This document shows positions 9,513 through 21,702 of a DNA stretch of 64,000 bases, piece by piece. This DNA comes from Stagonosporopsis chrysanthemi. Taxonomy: Eukaryota; Ascomycota; Dothideomycetes; Pleosporales; Didymellaceae. A program made the translations under genes and the position numbers. The stretch's first letter is position 1. Each line of letters begins with the position of its first letter. Location of the stretch: contig JAFISE010000048.1 in assembly GCA_022560025.1 (NCBI GenBank), positions 6,174 through 70,173 of the forward strand. Reading direction: 5' to 3'. The notes beneath the pieces are model-generated. The model worked only from the letters and a program-made list of their open reading frames with translations. It searched no databases and had not been told where the DNA came from.

Positions 9513-12500
9513 ACTTGCTGTTTGCTGCTTGATGATTGATGCTCGTGTGGGACCATAGTGACTGTCTATCGATCACTACGATTTCGTCTTCAACACGTAC
9601 GTGACATAGCGACGAGACTAAGCTCTCATGAAAAATTTCCGTGTATTCTAGCGTTGGTGACAGGCTTGAGGATTTTCTGAGTATGATATACCACGCGCAC
9701 CATCGAAGCTAAATGTGTCCGGCTCCTGTGACTGTGCCACTGCCGTGTTCTTTGTACATGACATGGACGAGCTGAACTTGTTAGACTCCAACGTACTATG
9801 TTGAAGCAAAATGGCATGACATCCTCCATTGAAGTCTCTCTACAGTGAGCTGCTACTCAACAATCCACCTCAAGTCAACAGCTATCTTCGACCCACGCCC
9901 CTCCCTTCCTGTGTCATCAGCCTGTTTTGGGGGGCAGATAATAACACACACATACCGCTGGACACGCGATTCTAGTCAATCGTCTGAGAAAAAGAGAAAA
10001 CCGCGTCTCACGTCCTCACAGCCCTCTCGCAGAGCCGGCTAGCGCAGTCTCGCACGCACGCATGAGATAGCCTGTCTCGGTGAGAGCAGCTGAACTCTTT
10101 CTTTGCAGTCGGCAGACTGGTCTTACAAGCTCGAAGTTTGGGGGTGCTTGGGATGAGGAGATGTCGGTGTTGCAGAGGATCTGCCGGGAGGTGGGAAGGG
10201 AAGGGATGTGACGACCTCCATGCAGAGCAGCTTGTCAGTCACGGACATCGACACATGTATCACTGGTGGGTGGAAAGTACAATTCACGATTGTCATCGTT
10301 TCTGGGTGGAATTGCTCTCTGCCAGCGTGTGGAGAACCACTACCCAAAGCTATCGGCACAATGTCGCACCTGTCTGACCACTCCGTAACCACACTCCTGT
10401 ACACTCGGTGATTCCCGCCGGCACCGCTCCAACACCATCGTGTCCGGCCTCTGACTATCGTGCCACGCCAAGCACCGTACCGCATCGAAGCAAACGCTTA
10501 TCCTGCGTGTCTTGGAAAAGCGCGCATTGCTCGCTTGGAAAAAAAAAATCTCCGAGCGGGCAGGTTCTAGCGCTGTGCATGGCAGCCCAGGGTCTGTGTG
10601 GATGGGGGCTCACGCCGGTGTATGGTGTCAGTTAGTAGGTGCAAGACGGAGCGCGGAGCATCTGCTAGAGATCGATCCTGGAGTTTCAGATGTACGCGTA
10701 CATGTGCTCCAGTAAAGGTGGCAGACATGTGTCTATGCTATACAAAGAGAAGTGGGATGGTGAGTTCGGCATGTCCATCTCGCCCGAGACCTGGACTCTC
10801 ATAGCTGCATGTATGGATCGGGTGATGTTGAGTCGAAGATAATCTTTCCTGCTGTGCACGCGTTCGTGTCAAAACGCGAGACATGCACTCCCTCACACAC
10901 CATCGCTAACGAAGATCCTGCAAGCGAGTTGCGGTGTATGTATGAGATCTGCTCGCCCTCTCGGGTCCATCGTGAGTCGGTCTCTTGCTGTGTCGCAGGG
11001 CGGACCATTCTGGTTAGTTCGCCGCTGCTGTGCCCAAGACTAACGGAAGGCGTGTCGGATCGTCTTACTCTAGCATGCCGCGCGTGGCTCGATCTCGTCA
11101 AAGACGTAAGGGAGAAGTGCACCTACATGAGACGGTGCTCGTGAGCAACAAGGTTGCGGGATCATCCGCAGCTAAACAGATGCGCGCATGGCGGTGTGGT
11201 CTGCGGCACGTCTTCACGACTCGTCGTTCTCCTTACCTACTTGCCTCGGGAGTATGCATGGAGTGCAGTCTCAGAACTGTCTGCTTCAGTCGATATGCAG
11301 TTTGGTACGACATGCGGGGTAGCAAAAGTATTGGTACGACGTGCAGCGCATACCAAAGAAATGGTTTAACGGGCGCATGCGGCTCAAAACGGACAAAGTA
11401 GGGAGGATTAGAGCTGTGGGACAACGGTTTCGAGATTCATTGGGAAGGTTACGCAGTTAGGTTGTACGGTGAGGTTGTAAGATAGACAGGTCAGGTAGTT
11501 CTCTGGATTGGAAGGACGCGTAGTGGTGGTGAAGAAATGAGGATCAGAGGGTGCTGACACGGAGCTCATGGACTGTAAGATTGGATCGTCAGCATACATA
11601 ATAGACAGTGGTTTGATGACACCCAGGATGGGCGAGGCCACGGACAGTGCCATGCAGCCACGCAGATGATCGACGTGCATGTCGGCAATACAGCATCAGA
11701 CTAGTACAAGAGGACTGAGGCTCAGTACACAGTACACATCTTGGTACATGTCAACATGGCAGTCCAGGTGAGTGTGGCACCCTGGGCTCACGTGTGCTCT
11801 GTCGTTGAGCTCAAATGTCCTGCTCGACGCAATATTGGTGCGCTCGAAATAACTCTTTCGTAGATCAGCTGCCTGTTTGGCTCAAGCCCTCGCAAGGCCA
11901 GTCCCGGTTGCTCGGTTAGATGCAGGTCGCCGTTGAGACCCACACGCTCGATGTCGAAGCGACTGCCGCTTCTGGAAGGGATAGAGTTTTGGCAAGATGT
12001 ACCTGGTTTTCTCGGCAGGCACGGTTGAGAGTGCAATGATTGTTGTGCATCTGGGTGTCCGGATAAAATGACTGCCCCTGACATGCAGCGCTGCCTGCAG
12101 TCTCAGACGGGACTTTCAATGCAACTACGGTGTAAATGATGTGGTACAAAGCCTGCCAATGCTGACAGCGGATGTAAAATTTGACCGGCTGCAGACATCC
12201 CTGACACGGGAAACACGTGAGCGGAGATGAGGTGTATGTGCTGGGCGGCGGTACACGGGCGGAGCGGAGTACAACAGTCGCACTTGGGCCATTTGGCTGA
12301 CGAAATGGGATGGATCAAGGATGTTGGTTTTCATTGTGAAGGAGTGTCAATCTCAATCGGGCGGCGATGTTGCGAATGCGGAGGACACGACTGTCATGCG
12401 GCTTGTGCTCGTGCTTCTGACAGAAGTGACAGATGGGCGTTTGGAGGTGAAGCGGCGAGCAAGGGTCATGTCTTCAGACGAGATTGCAGATCAGGCTTGT

Positions 12501-13562
12501 GAGGGCTTGGAGGACACGCTCTTGGTGTGAGCATGTCTGGGCTGCAAGCAAAGCAGGCGTGAGCCGGGCAACGGCACGTATTCATTTTGGTCCCGTTATG
12601 CGTTCCTGGAGTGAGGGCGTGGCGGACCGACAGAAGCTCGGAGGAGCCAAATTGCGACGACGCAAGGGCGATAGTGCTGGAGATCATATGCGCTACCAGC
12701 GACCTGCTATTACCCAGAGCCAGGTTGATGCTGTCGACCACGTGGGAGCAGTGACATGAGGGTGGACGGGGTTGGGCTGGCAGTGATTGGCGAGGGGCGA
12801 TCCTGGCAACGGGCAGGGCAGGGCAGGGCTGGGCAGAACTGGGCGCGGTGGTGCCGGTGCAGGAGGTGAAGCTGGTGCAGTCGGCGCGGCGGTGGGCCGG
12901 GGCGGAGGTTTGGGAGTGGCACTGGTCAAATCCTGCGCGTCAGGTGGCAGAGGAGAGGCTGCGTGCGTGTCAGCGTGTGTGCCGGGCGGCGACGGGCAGG
13001 CGACGGCAGGCGCGACGGGCAGCAGGCAACTGGCTGCCTGTCGACGCGGCCGCATCGAGCGTGATCAAACGGCGTGAAACAATGGAACTCGCCTAGCAGC
13101 CTAGCAGCCGTCTAGTGGCAGAGGGGCATAAGCGGGCAGGGCGGGCAGGGCAGGCAGGCCGGGCGCTGATTGGGCGGCGCCAGTATTGGCAATGGAGGAG
13201 CAGCGCCGGGCAGCCAGTCAGGGCGGCGGTGGACGCTGACGCGCGCCGGCCGGGGCGACCGTCGAGCTCTCGCTGGCGGCCGGGGGGCCGGGGGCCGGGG
13301 GCCGGGGCGACGCTCAGCGCGGCCTCTGTCTCTGTCTGTCTCTGTCTTCTGGCGTTCTGACGTGCGGGCGTGCGGGCATGCGGGCAGCTCAGCAGGCAGC
13401 GGCAGCGGGCAGCGGGCAGCGAGCAGCGAGGACAGTACACAGTAGCGAGGCCTGGCGCACAGGCACAGGCTCCACGACGCAGCGCTGCCGTCGAGTGAAA
13501 CGCACTAGGCGGTGGCTTCGCTAGCGGGCACCTGCTCGCCCAGTGGAGCAGCACCGCGGGCA

Positions 13563-13617
13563 TGCAGCGATGCAGCCAGCGATGCAGCCAGCGATGCAGC
13601 GAGGCAGCGAGGCAGCG
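13563..13617. repeat. Compound GCAGC-type tandem repeat
   Basis: Two copies of the 12-mer GATGCAGCCAGC at 13569-13592 are followed by GATGCAGC and two copies of GAGGCAGC. It lies in the GC-rich zone upstream of the gene at 14081. Confidence 0.8.
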
Positions 13618-14080
13618 CGCCGACCTGGCCGGCAGCTGCCAACCAGCGCGCTCGCAGCCAACCCCAGCCAAACCCTGCCAAACCAGCCAAACCGCGCCAA
13701 ACCCTGGCCCGCTGCTGCTGCCCCCAGGCCGCCCGGCGCGCCGTCCGTGCCTGCCATTTTTACCTTTGTATCCCCTCATCGCGGCCTCCAGCCCAGCAGC
13801 TCCCGTTGCACCTGCCTCACGCTCTTGCTCTTGCTCTTGCCCTGCCCTCCTCGCCGCGCTGCACCTCTGCACCTCTGCACCCAGCACTGAGCACTGAGCA
13901 CTGAGCACTAAGCACTGCTTGCGCGCCCCCCCCCGCCGCCCTGCGCAGCTCCAAACCCCAGCCCCGCCGCGGCCGCTCTCGACGCGCAGTGTAGCGGACT
14001 TAGTCTAAAGCATCCTGCGACACTCCTACAATCTATCTGCCCCTCCCAGTGCGCTGTCCGGGCCACTCTACGACACAGCC

Positions 14081-15578
14081 ATGACCACCGTCGTCGCCAA
14101 TTCCCCGATCCCTGCCCAGTATGCCGCGCCCCCAGCTGCAGACGGCGTCGGCTCCGGCAGAACATATGCTGCCATTGCGCCCTCGACCAACTCTCCTCTC
14201 ACCGTGACGCCCACCTCCAAGCACTCGAGACTGCCCGACCACAATGCTTCACCTACCTCCTCCAGTAGTGATGCAGCCGTGCAGCAGAGAGCCGAGGGAA
14301 AGCGCTCGCCTCTTTCGTACGTCGTTCAGTCTTTCGTCTCGTTCTCCTTCTTCGACGCACTGCCGTCATCCTTCCTCCTCCTCTCCCACCTCCACCTCAC
14401 TGTCGCCGCCGCGCTTCGACGCCCATGCTTTCTCTCACTCGTCTAACCGCCCTTCCTCGAGCAGGTCCCGCGGCCCCCCGGCTCCCAGAATAGTCGTCAA
14501 GAAGGAGCCCGCCTCGCCAGACATGCCCACCACCACCACACGTCATCGCCCGAGGCGCCTGGACCTGTCCAACCACAACATCGTCCACTCCTCTGGCGCA
14601 CTCACAGCCAGACCCTCTGGCCCTGGCAGTGCCAACGTCATGGACATGGGCCTCGCCTGCCTTTCGCCTGGCTTCCACACTCAGGACCCTACCATGCGCT
14701 CGCAGCTCCAGCGCAGCCTGGATGTAAGAGAAAGGCAGAGGCAAATCATCGAGGCTCGCCAGAAGAACGGTGCCAAGGGCGCTCCCGTCGAAGAGGACCC
14801 GCCGCGAGGCACCGACATTGGTGCGTTTGGACGCCCCATCAAGACGCCCCAGACTTCGAAGAGGAAGGGCCCTCCCCCTGGCCTGTCCATCGCACCCCCT
14901 GCACACCAGGCTTTCGCCAACGACAGGATCATTCAGTCAGCACCCATCAACCAGACCTTTACTGGCCTTCGCAGCAACATCCCGCTTTCGAGGCAGGTTG
15001 GCAATGGTCCCTCGGGGCTTTCGCAGTCATCACACATTCACCATGTACCGGCACACCAGACCAACAACCGTCTGCCGCCCATTTCAGATGTCTTCCCAGA
15101 GCCACTTCACACCTCGAGGAATCACCACAGCCCCGGTCACTCATCGCATTCGAACAACCAGCCTCCTATGCCATCACCGGGCTTCGCGCCTCCTCACTCC
15201 GTACCACCGCCACTGACGTCGAGACCGCGTGAATACAAGTCCGCCGAGGAGGCAGTGCAGTCACTGTCTGGCGGTCGTGAGGACCTCTTGCCTCGTCTTG
15301 TCCACTACGGTGGCCACCAGCCCCCTACACCGCCATCACCCATGCCTAAGAACGGTCAATCAGCGTATGCTCCCCATCCCGACGTTCTCCGCAGCGGCAG
15401 CTCGAGGAGGCGTGGCCGTGATGAGTACGAGCGGGACAACGGCACCCCTCCCCTCGGCCGTCAAGCACCCCGTATCGGACCGTTTGGCGAGGGCCGTGAC
15501 TCGCCAGAGACACAGCAGAAGAAGAAGGAAGAGTTTATTGGTCTGTGTGCAAGAGCCTGGGACCTGTTCCATTCGTAA
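14081..15578 (+). CDS. Disordered Pro/Ser-rich protein, function unknown
   Basis: Exons 14081-14316 and 14465-15578 give 449 residues. The 148-nt intron has a GTACGT donor and a CAG acceptor and is phase 2, joining RSPLS to SRGPPAPRIVVKKEPASPD. The protein is rich in Pro, Ser, His and Arg with little hydrophobic core, so it is probably largely disordered. Ordered-looking islands are the RRLDLSNHNI segment near residue 110, a charged helix around VRERQRQIIEARQK, and a C-terminal amphipathic helix (EEFIGLCARAWDLFHS) right at the stop. Several SP/TP sites suggest phosphorylation by cyclin-dependent or MAP kinases. The short terminal helix looks like a docking motif, possibly for a transcription factor, but I cannot name the family. 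The GC-rich leader upstream suggests regulated expression. Confidence 0.75.
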
Positions 15579-17766
15579 TATCTGGACTCGGCGTAACTCA
15601 ATCCTTGATCTTCGCCTGATTCGGTATCCGGCGCTCTCTGGAGTAAAGACTTTTCAGCAGCACTATCACTTGTTTCGTTTGGTTCAGCGAGCATTCGGTA
15701 CTGCTCATGATTAACCCCTCTTCTGGATCCCCGCCATATTTCAGCATGTGCGCCCTTTATTTCTCCAACCCTCCGAAAAGCGCCGGCAATCTAATGGACC
15801 GCACAAGGACATATCTTCATCGACCTCTTCCTACATACGAGACTTCCATTTGTCCATTAAATTTCTAAACGATCAATCTTCGATGAGAAGATGCTAGGGA
15901 TTTTGGCACGTCATTTACGCTTCACATTGTTTGGGTTCTGCCTTTTTTTAGGTATCTTGAAACACATCATGTCTCATGATCTTTCTTCATTATCTTTCTT
16001 CTCCCTGGGCTGGTATACCATGGCCCATATACCCTAGGGGGCGTTTCGGGATTCTTCACTTTGTTTGCTTTTTCGCTCGACGGGAGCTTGCGTTGCATGG
16101 GTTAGCAGGTGTGGTGATTGGATGCGAGGATAAGGTGCGCCTTGAGGCACCGGCTGTTTGGGAGCATGGTGGCTGGGCAGTGCAGGGACTGCAGCCATCA
16201 GGAACGCAGGGTAGGCAGATCCGTCACACAAGTTTGACGTGCCGCGACGCCACCTCATACAGGACAGGAATCAAGACGTTCAATTCCCAGACAACAGATA
16301 TGGTGATCGTCAGATCTTTGCTCTTGTGCAGTGTTCATCAAACCTCCCTCGTTGACTCATTCCCGGACTGGTAAGACTCACGACCCGCTTCAGGGATCGC
16401 TGCAAGCATCCCGAAACGTTGAGCGCACGGTCCACGCGTTAGTCGAAACAGCCGCCCTCTTGCTCGTGTGCCGTCAATCTCCAGGTTCATAGCAAAGCCC
16501 GACCTGAAATCTCGCAGCTTGCTTAATCTGGGTGTCGAAGGCGATGTCACATGCGTGGCTGCCGAAAGCATCTCGGTCGCCAACAAATGCGAACCATGAT
16601 AGAGCCTCTATACTACGCTCAGCACCCGTATGATAAACCGGTGCCATCGCTGTCCCCATCCGGACACTCAACACAAACCAACAACTCTGACTCGGCAACT
16701 ATAGTCGTCGGCGCGCAAAGCTACCAATACCAATCCAGCAATGCCAGCTCCTCGTGTTGCGGCTCCGCCCGAATCTGGCCCGGCCAGCAGCGCGCCCTAA
16801 GCCAGCGCCGAACCTTCCCCCTTCACAAATGTTTGTGAAGAAAAAATTTAACGCTGAAACCCATTATTCCACACGTCCACACGCCGCCCCGAGGGCGCGG
16901 TTGTCTCCGCCCCCCCCCCCACCATCCCCCGCCAAGCCTTACCGTCTGCAATGGTCTTCGCAAGCGTAGCGACTGCACCCTGAATCAATTGAGTTTTCGA
17001 CAGCGCGAGACGGCGCGCACGATCTGTGGTGTCGCGCCGGGGGAAGCAGGATCGGTTGGTTGCGCATCTGCCACCGGCAACGTATGTACGCCCCCTCCCC
17101 CCTTGAGTCAAGTGCCGGCCGGCGCGTGTTGCGATCGGATCTCTGCCGACCCCCGCTGCGAGCTGCGGTCGGGACGTTGAAGGCGTGCTAGGCCCATACG
17201 TCGAGGCGTGAGTAAGTGGCGTGGTGTATGAGTCGTGCACGAACACGAGTTGGTAGGTACGTTGCCGATGCGCGAGTGAGGCTGAGGAGCAAGGAGGCTA
17301 TCGAATGGCTATTTCGGGATGGATGACAAGTGTGATGTTACGTGGTTTGCTGACGTGGTTGTGTTTATTTTGTGTGAGGTCGAGCATTCGTGTTGTTATT
17401 TTCTAGGTGCCGACGGTGTTGCTAGGAGATCGTGTTCGTGTGGGCAGTAATTTTGCTGTGCATTGTCCGCGGTGCTGCGCTGTCCAGTCACAAATACCTT
17501 CTGGGCTATGAGGTTTCTTGCATAGCATACCATAGTGCAGCTTTGCACGGTACATCAGACGGGAGTTTGCTGGGTCGCGGATGGAGCAATGCCATACACA
17601 CTGTATGTTATTCGGGATGACGTGCTATACATTATCATACAAAAGATTTCCATGACCTGAGGCTGAAGTCCCAGCAGCCTCGCAGTGGTCTGTCCGTCGG
17701 AGTATTACAGTGTCCTGACTAGATACCCGTTCCATTACCAGAGCACGGCATTGCACAATTGCTGAT
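15579..17766. other. Intergenic, about 2.2 kb
   Basis: No gene is supported. The first few hundred bases are the 3' UTR of the gene at 14081. A minus-strand frame at 16848-17246 has exon-like ends (CCACAG before, GTAAGG after a 90-nt stretch) but no recognisable product. A near-perfect palindrome, CTTCACAAATGTTTGTGAAG, lies at 16821-16840 and is followed by six A. A hydrophobic open frame at 17625-17918 (minus) just downstream of the next gene is discussed with that gene. Confidence 0.5.
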
Positions 17767-20125
17767 TCATCCTCCGACAGCACGCGTGGCTCTGGACTGA
17801 GGTACACCGTGCACGATGGAAATACTCCGATTATGCACGTATGCTGCCAGAGCACCGTGCTGAGAAGCAGTGCCAGCAAGAGGGCTGTGACCAGCACTCT
17901 GGTCTGTGAGTTGCTCACGTGGTAGAGCGTGCATGCTTCCTGGTGTCCCTGGCGGGGCTAGACGACGCTCCGATTCTTGTCGCGACAGACGGTGTTCTAG
18001 CCGCCGATGTAGTTGAGACGAGATGTTATTGAGCGATCTCCACCACATTGATGATCCTCCTTCGTCGCAAGAGTCGTTGTCGGAAGTGTCAGACGGTGCA
18101 TCGTGCGAGTCTTCAAGAGCAGTTGACCCCTTTTGGTGCAGATTGTGCATGGAACGCCTGCGCGATGCATCGTAATCTTTAGGGGGTACTTCGGGCTTCG
18201 ATACAGTCAATGTATGCTCTGAGCGAGACCTGCGATGCGTGGATGCACGGACGTTGGACGGTGAAGATGCATGGTCAGCAGAGAGTATTATTGGCAAAGA
18301 CGCAGAAGATGGACGAGAACGCGACTCCTGTCCAACCCCCGTAAGTTTAGCAAGTGCTTCTTGTCGAGGCGTGGACACAGCGGACGAATGAACGTTGATC
18401 GACGCAGGAGACAAAGGCCCAGGACGATGTCTGCCTTGCGAGCGTCCGTCTCCAATCGTGGACACGGCACTAGGTGGAGAGGGCTTCCTGCCTGGTGGTC
18501 TCTGGCTTTGGTCCAAGAGAAAACTGGCGCCAGTGTTGGTTGGTCGAGCATATTGAAGAGCGAAAAAAGCGGATACTTTGCGGGTTTTCCGTGGAGTCGA
18601 GCACGAGATTTGAAATGTCTGAGCACTTCTCAATGTCGATGTCGATTCGTACGATTTAGGAGATGTTTGGAGATGTGTCATACTTCTGTCTGGCGAAGAC
18701 AAAAGCGTTGTATCAACTGTGGTACCCAACGTTAGTGAGAAGCGGTAAGCATGCATTTGATTGTGACAGATCTGGAGTTAGGCACTTGAGCCTGAGAGCT
18801 GACAAGTTCTGCCCAGCTGTGGGACAGCCGCCCACCAAAACCATGCCTACAGTCTCAATCATACCCACAAGAATATGTATAATGTAAGAAACCAGACTGA
18901 CCTGAGAGTTTCCCGCTGCAGTAATGTGAACGCCGTATATCGTGTTTGAGGGTGCGGAGTGTTGCCTGCCGCGAGGGTGCATCAAGTTGTATGATCCAGG
19001 ACAAGAAAGATGTGTACTGCGGGATCACACGTGGATCAAATGCAGAAACTCCGTCTCCTTCATTGTCCCGTGGATTTGGGACGGTCGCTTCCGAGGCATG
19101 ACTTCGAGCCGATTTTGGTGCAGATTCAGTCCCTTGATCCAAGCTACCCTCAGGAGAGGCTGGATTGAGTAGCTTCGAGGGCAAATCTTCTGGGGTTGGG
19201 CTCAGGTCTTTCTGTAACGTCAGCGACCAGCGCTGAGACAGTTTTTCCTTGTCACCCTCTAGCATGCTGGATATCCGCCTGCTGTGGCGAATTATCTTCG
19301 TTTCGATGGCCTCGTGATCGATTACCGATGTTCTTGAGAGGCTAGATCTTATCGAACGGATGTCTTCGCGAGCTGAGCTCACCAGACTGAAGACCTCTGG
19401 CTCTTTGTACAGTGATAGTGTATCGTAATCCGGCGGGCTGACCGTAGAAGACGCGTCAGGTACATTTGCGGACGACTCTGCTTGCGTGAAATTGCGTTCG
19501 GCCTGCGCCAGTTCTAGCAAGGTAGCTTTGCGGTCCAGTTCAAGACTCTCGAGCAACGACCGGTCCTGCCTGTCTTGAGCTACGATGACCGCATCGTGCG
19601 GTGTAGATCTGCTGTACCGTCAGCCACTGTTATATGCAAGGGTGGATTGCTTTGTACGTACGATCTTCGTGAAGCCCTCTCAGCTGTACTCAAGGTACTC
19701 AACATCAGTGTTAGATTCGTCTTGTAAGCTTCGATCGCAGCCCGCAAGACCAAGAGCTTTGGCTTTTTGAAGACGGCCCATTGAACACGCTCAACAAGTC
19801 CAAAATTGCCGTCCTTACCCTCCCTTCCCACTGTCATCTTCTTCAGCTTGTCCACTGCGTTGAGGATCTCCGTAAACATCTGCAGACTGTCGTCTGTCAT
19901 GTCCTTGATCAATTCGATACAGTGGGCATACCGAGGCGACTTCTCAATCTGCTCGATGGTTTCGCCAAGGGTCTTCAGAACTGAGCAAAACGAGCGGATC
20001 TCACCACCAATCATCCTCGCCTCATGGCCGGCTGACCCTACGTCCGCGGAAAGTTGCGATAGCACCAGTGCCACTTTTGTTCCAGCAGAGACGATGCCGA
20101 TAATGCTTGCCGCGAATTCCGCCAT
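17767..20125 (-). CDS. Protein with fungal STAND/NLR N-terminal domain, no NTPase
   Basis: Exons 19662-20125, 18902-19611 and 17767-18716 give 707 residues. The first splice (50-nt intron, GTACGT/ACAG) is secure; the second (185 nt, donor GTCAGT) has at least one alternative acceptor 24 bases downstream (CCAG). Residues 1-150 follow the N-terminal domain that heads many fungal NLR-like STAND proteins (PF17111-like: MAEFAASIIGIVSAGTKVAL, then EIRSFCSVLKTL and helices). No NACHT or NB-ARC P-loop and no WD, ankyrin or TPR repeats follow; the rest is a short coiled-coil region and a long Ser/Arg/Pro-rich disordered tail. Just past the predicted end, another frame encodes a strongly hydrophobic segment (VLVTALLLALLLSTVLW, within 17918-17625) that could be a missed last exon. 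In fungi the domain is associated with heterokaryon incompatibility-type signalling; the role here is unknown. Confidence 0.7.
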
Positions 20126-20590
20126 GTTAATTGTGGGAGCTCTTCACGGAAGTGAACGCATGAGGGCAAATCCTAGAAAGCGAAGAGGTAAGGCATCACT
20201 AGCAAGCCTTCAACATGGTCGTTAAGAATGAGCACGATCCTGATCATTGAGGCTGTGCACGCTGCATACCCTCAATCTCACCTTTGAACCCCAGTTGCTG
20301 CGGCCATGGCCCCCTGCATCATGCAGCACTGCCTCTCCAAACATCTGTTCTCAGCCAAAGGCTCGCCTTGTTGCATGTCACGTTCTATGCCACAGATGTT
20401 TCAAATGCTTCACCAGCGAAAGTTCACCGGAGTGTTGAGGGTCAAACGACGTTGACTGGACGTGATGGTGAATGACATAATCTCGGCCACACGTGGCCCC
20501 GGCGGCCGGAGGAAGTCACGACCCATAGCTCCCGCCATCAAGCAATCGTGAGCTTTACGAGCCAGCATCAACACCGCCACCTCAATCACC
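20126..20590. other. Bidirectional promoter region
   Basis: This 465-bp stretch separates the divergently transcribed STAND-domain gene and EMC7. No further gene or repeat is visible. Confidence 0.5.
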
Positions 20591-21372
20591 ATGCGCACTT
20601 CACTCCCCGTGCTAGCATCGCTGGCTTCTGTCACCTCCGCAGCTCGCTTCCTGCTGCAAATCCCCATCACGAATGTAGTGAACCCTTCCGCGCTGTCCTC
20701 CACCACGCACGCAACACTCCAATCGACTGGCCCGCCACTGGACGCGTATTTGACCCGCTCCAACACCTTTAATTTCAACAATGTCAGCGCTGGTAGCTAT
20801 CTTGCGATTGTGCATTGCCGAGATTATGCATTCGAGCCTCTGCGCATCGACGTCAGCATTGAGGAACCTGTCGAGGGAAGTGGGGACAAGAAGGAGGTGA
20901 TCAGAGCCTGGCAAACGTTCTTGGGTAACGAGTGGGAGAACAAGGGCGAGAGCAGAGGAGAGGGAGGCAATGGCCTTGTGATTGAAGCCAAACCATTGGG
21001 CCAGAAGCAGTTCTATCAAGAGCGTGCTGGATGTAAGCCTCGCAGCACCACCGGCTCGCCGCTCACAATTTACTGACGACTACAGTCTCACCCCTGTCAT
21101 TCCTCAAGAACCCCATGATCCTTATGGCTGTCTTCTCCGGTCTGCTCATGTTCGGCATGCCGAAGCTGATGGAAAACATGGACCCCGAGATGAAGGCCGA
21201 GATGGAGGAAATGCAGAAGAACGGTGTTTTAGGATCGGGCTCGACCAACACGGCGCAGCAGATTCAGAACTTCGATTTGGCGTCATGGATGGCAGGAAAG
21301 ACAACCGACTCCAACGCGAATAGCCGCGGTCAGAGCCCAGCCCCGGAGAAACAGTCTTCGAAGAAGAGGTGA
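20591..21372 (+). CDS. EMC7: ER membrane protein complex subunit 7
   Basis: EMC7 is a lumenal-domain subunit of the ER membrane complex, which inserts tail-anchored and multipass proteins. Exons 20591-21032 and 21086-21372 give 242 residues; the 53-nt intron is phase 1 and joins ERAG to FSPLSFLKNPMILMAVF. A signal peptide covers about residues 1-18. A beta-sandwich (DUF2012/EMC7 type) follows at about 20-140, with the pattern FNFNNVSAGSYLAIVHCRDYAFEPLRIDV. A single transmembrane helix at about 155-170 is followed by PKLMENMDPEMKAEMEEMQK, which is a strong family signature, and a basic C-terminus. Length and domain order match the family. Confidence 0.92.
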
Positions 21373-21607
21373 GAGTATGCATGCGAGGTCACGAGCAGAG
21401 ACGGTAACGAAAAAGAGATGGCTGGATAGTAAATGAGTTTAGCGAGCATTGTCAATGTAGTCGTCGCCGGCCCCACAGACACGATGCATTCAGGAGTGTG
21501 GCACGGGGCGTTTTGCGCATGCACTGCAGATGTCTTCATAAACTCTGCAACTTGATTAACCGATACAAGTCAATCCAGCATAGCTGGATTCTTTGGTTCA
21601 GCAGTGA

Positions 21608-21694
21608 GCCCGCTTGGCTTAGTGGTAAAGCGTATCACTAGTAATACCCCGGTATGCAATGATAAGATCACTGGTTCGATTCCAGTAGCGGGCA
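21608..21694 (+). tRNA. tRNA-Thr: tRNA-Thr(AGU) with a 15-nt intron
   Basis: The acceptor stem GCCCGCT pairs with AGCGGGC and the discriminator base is A at 21694. The D arm reads GCTTAGTGGTAAAGC. The anticodon stem TATCA (21633-21637) pairs with TGATA (21660-21664). The loop CTAGTAA holds anticodon AGT at 21640-21642. A 15-nt intron (21644-21658) sits one base 3' of the anticodon, the canonical position. The T arm ACTGG-TTCGATT-CCAGT is intact. The mature length is 72 nt. Confidence 0.95.
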
Positions 21695-21695
21695 G

Positions 21696-21702
21696 TTTTT
21701 TT
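21696..21702 (+). terminator. RNA polymerase III terminator
   Basis: Seven T residues begin two bases after the tRNA discriminator base, a standard Pol III stop signal. Confidence 0.85.

Larger units (their letters stand above)
9287..14080. other. Long gene-poor region, about 4.8 kb
   Basis: No gene is supported here. The left part (9.3-12.7 kb) has ordinary composition and only short, overlapping open frames on both strands. From about 12.75 to 14.05 kb the sequence becomes very GC-rich with GGGCA, GCAGC and GGCCGGGG-type repeats; long open frames there (up to 271 codons) are low-complexity Pro/Ala/Arg/Cys peptides typical of GC-rich non-coding DNA. This part may be the extended promoter and 5' UTR of the gene at 14081, as C-rich leaders are common for regulatory genes in these fungi. 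Confidence 0.5.

Noticed and set aside
13093..13908. Minus-strand ORF of 271 codons
   Set aside because: The peptide is low-complexity Arg/Ala/Cys/Pro in a GC-rich repeat zone, all three plus-strand frames are also long there, and no domain is recognisable.
16848..17246. Minus-strand ORF of 132 codons with exon-like ends
   Set aside because: Part of it is bounded by CCACAG and GTAAGG, but the product is unrecognisable, G-run rich, and no joining exon keeps a sensible frame.
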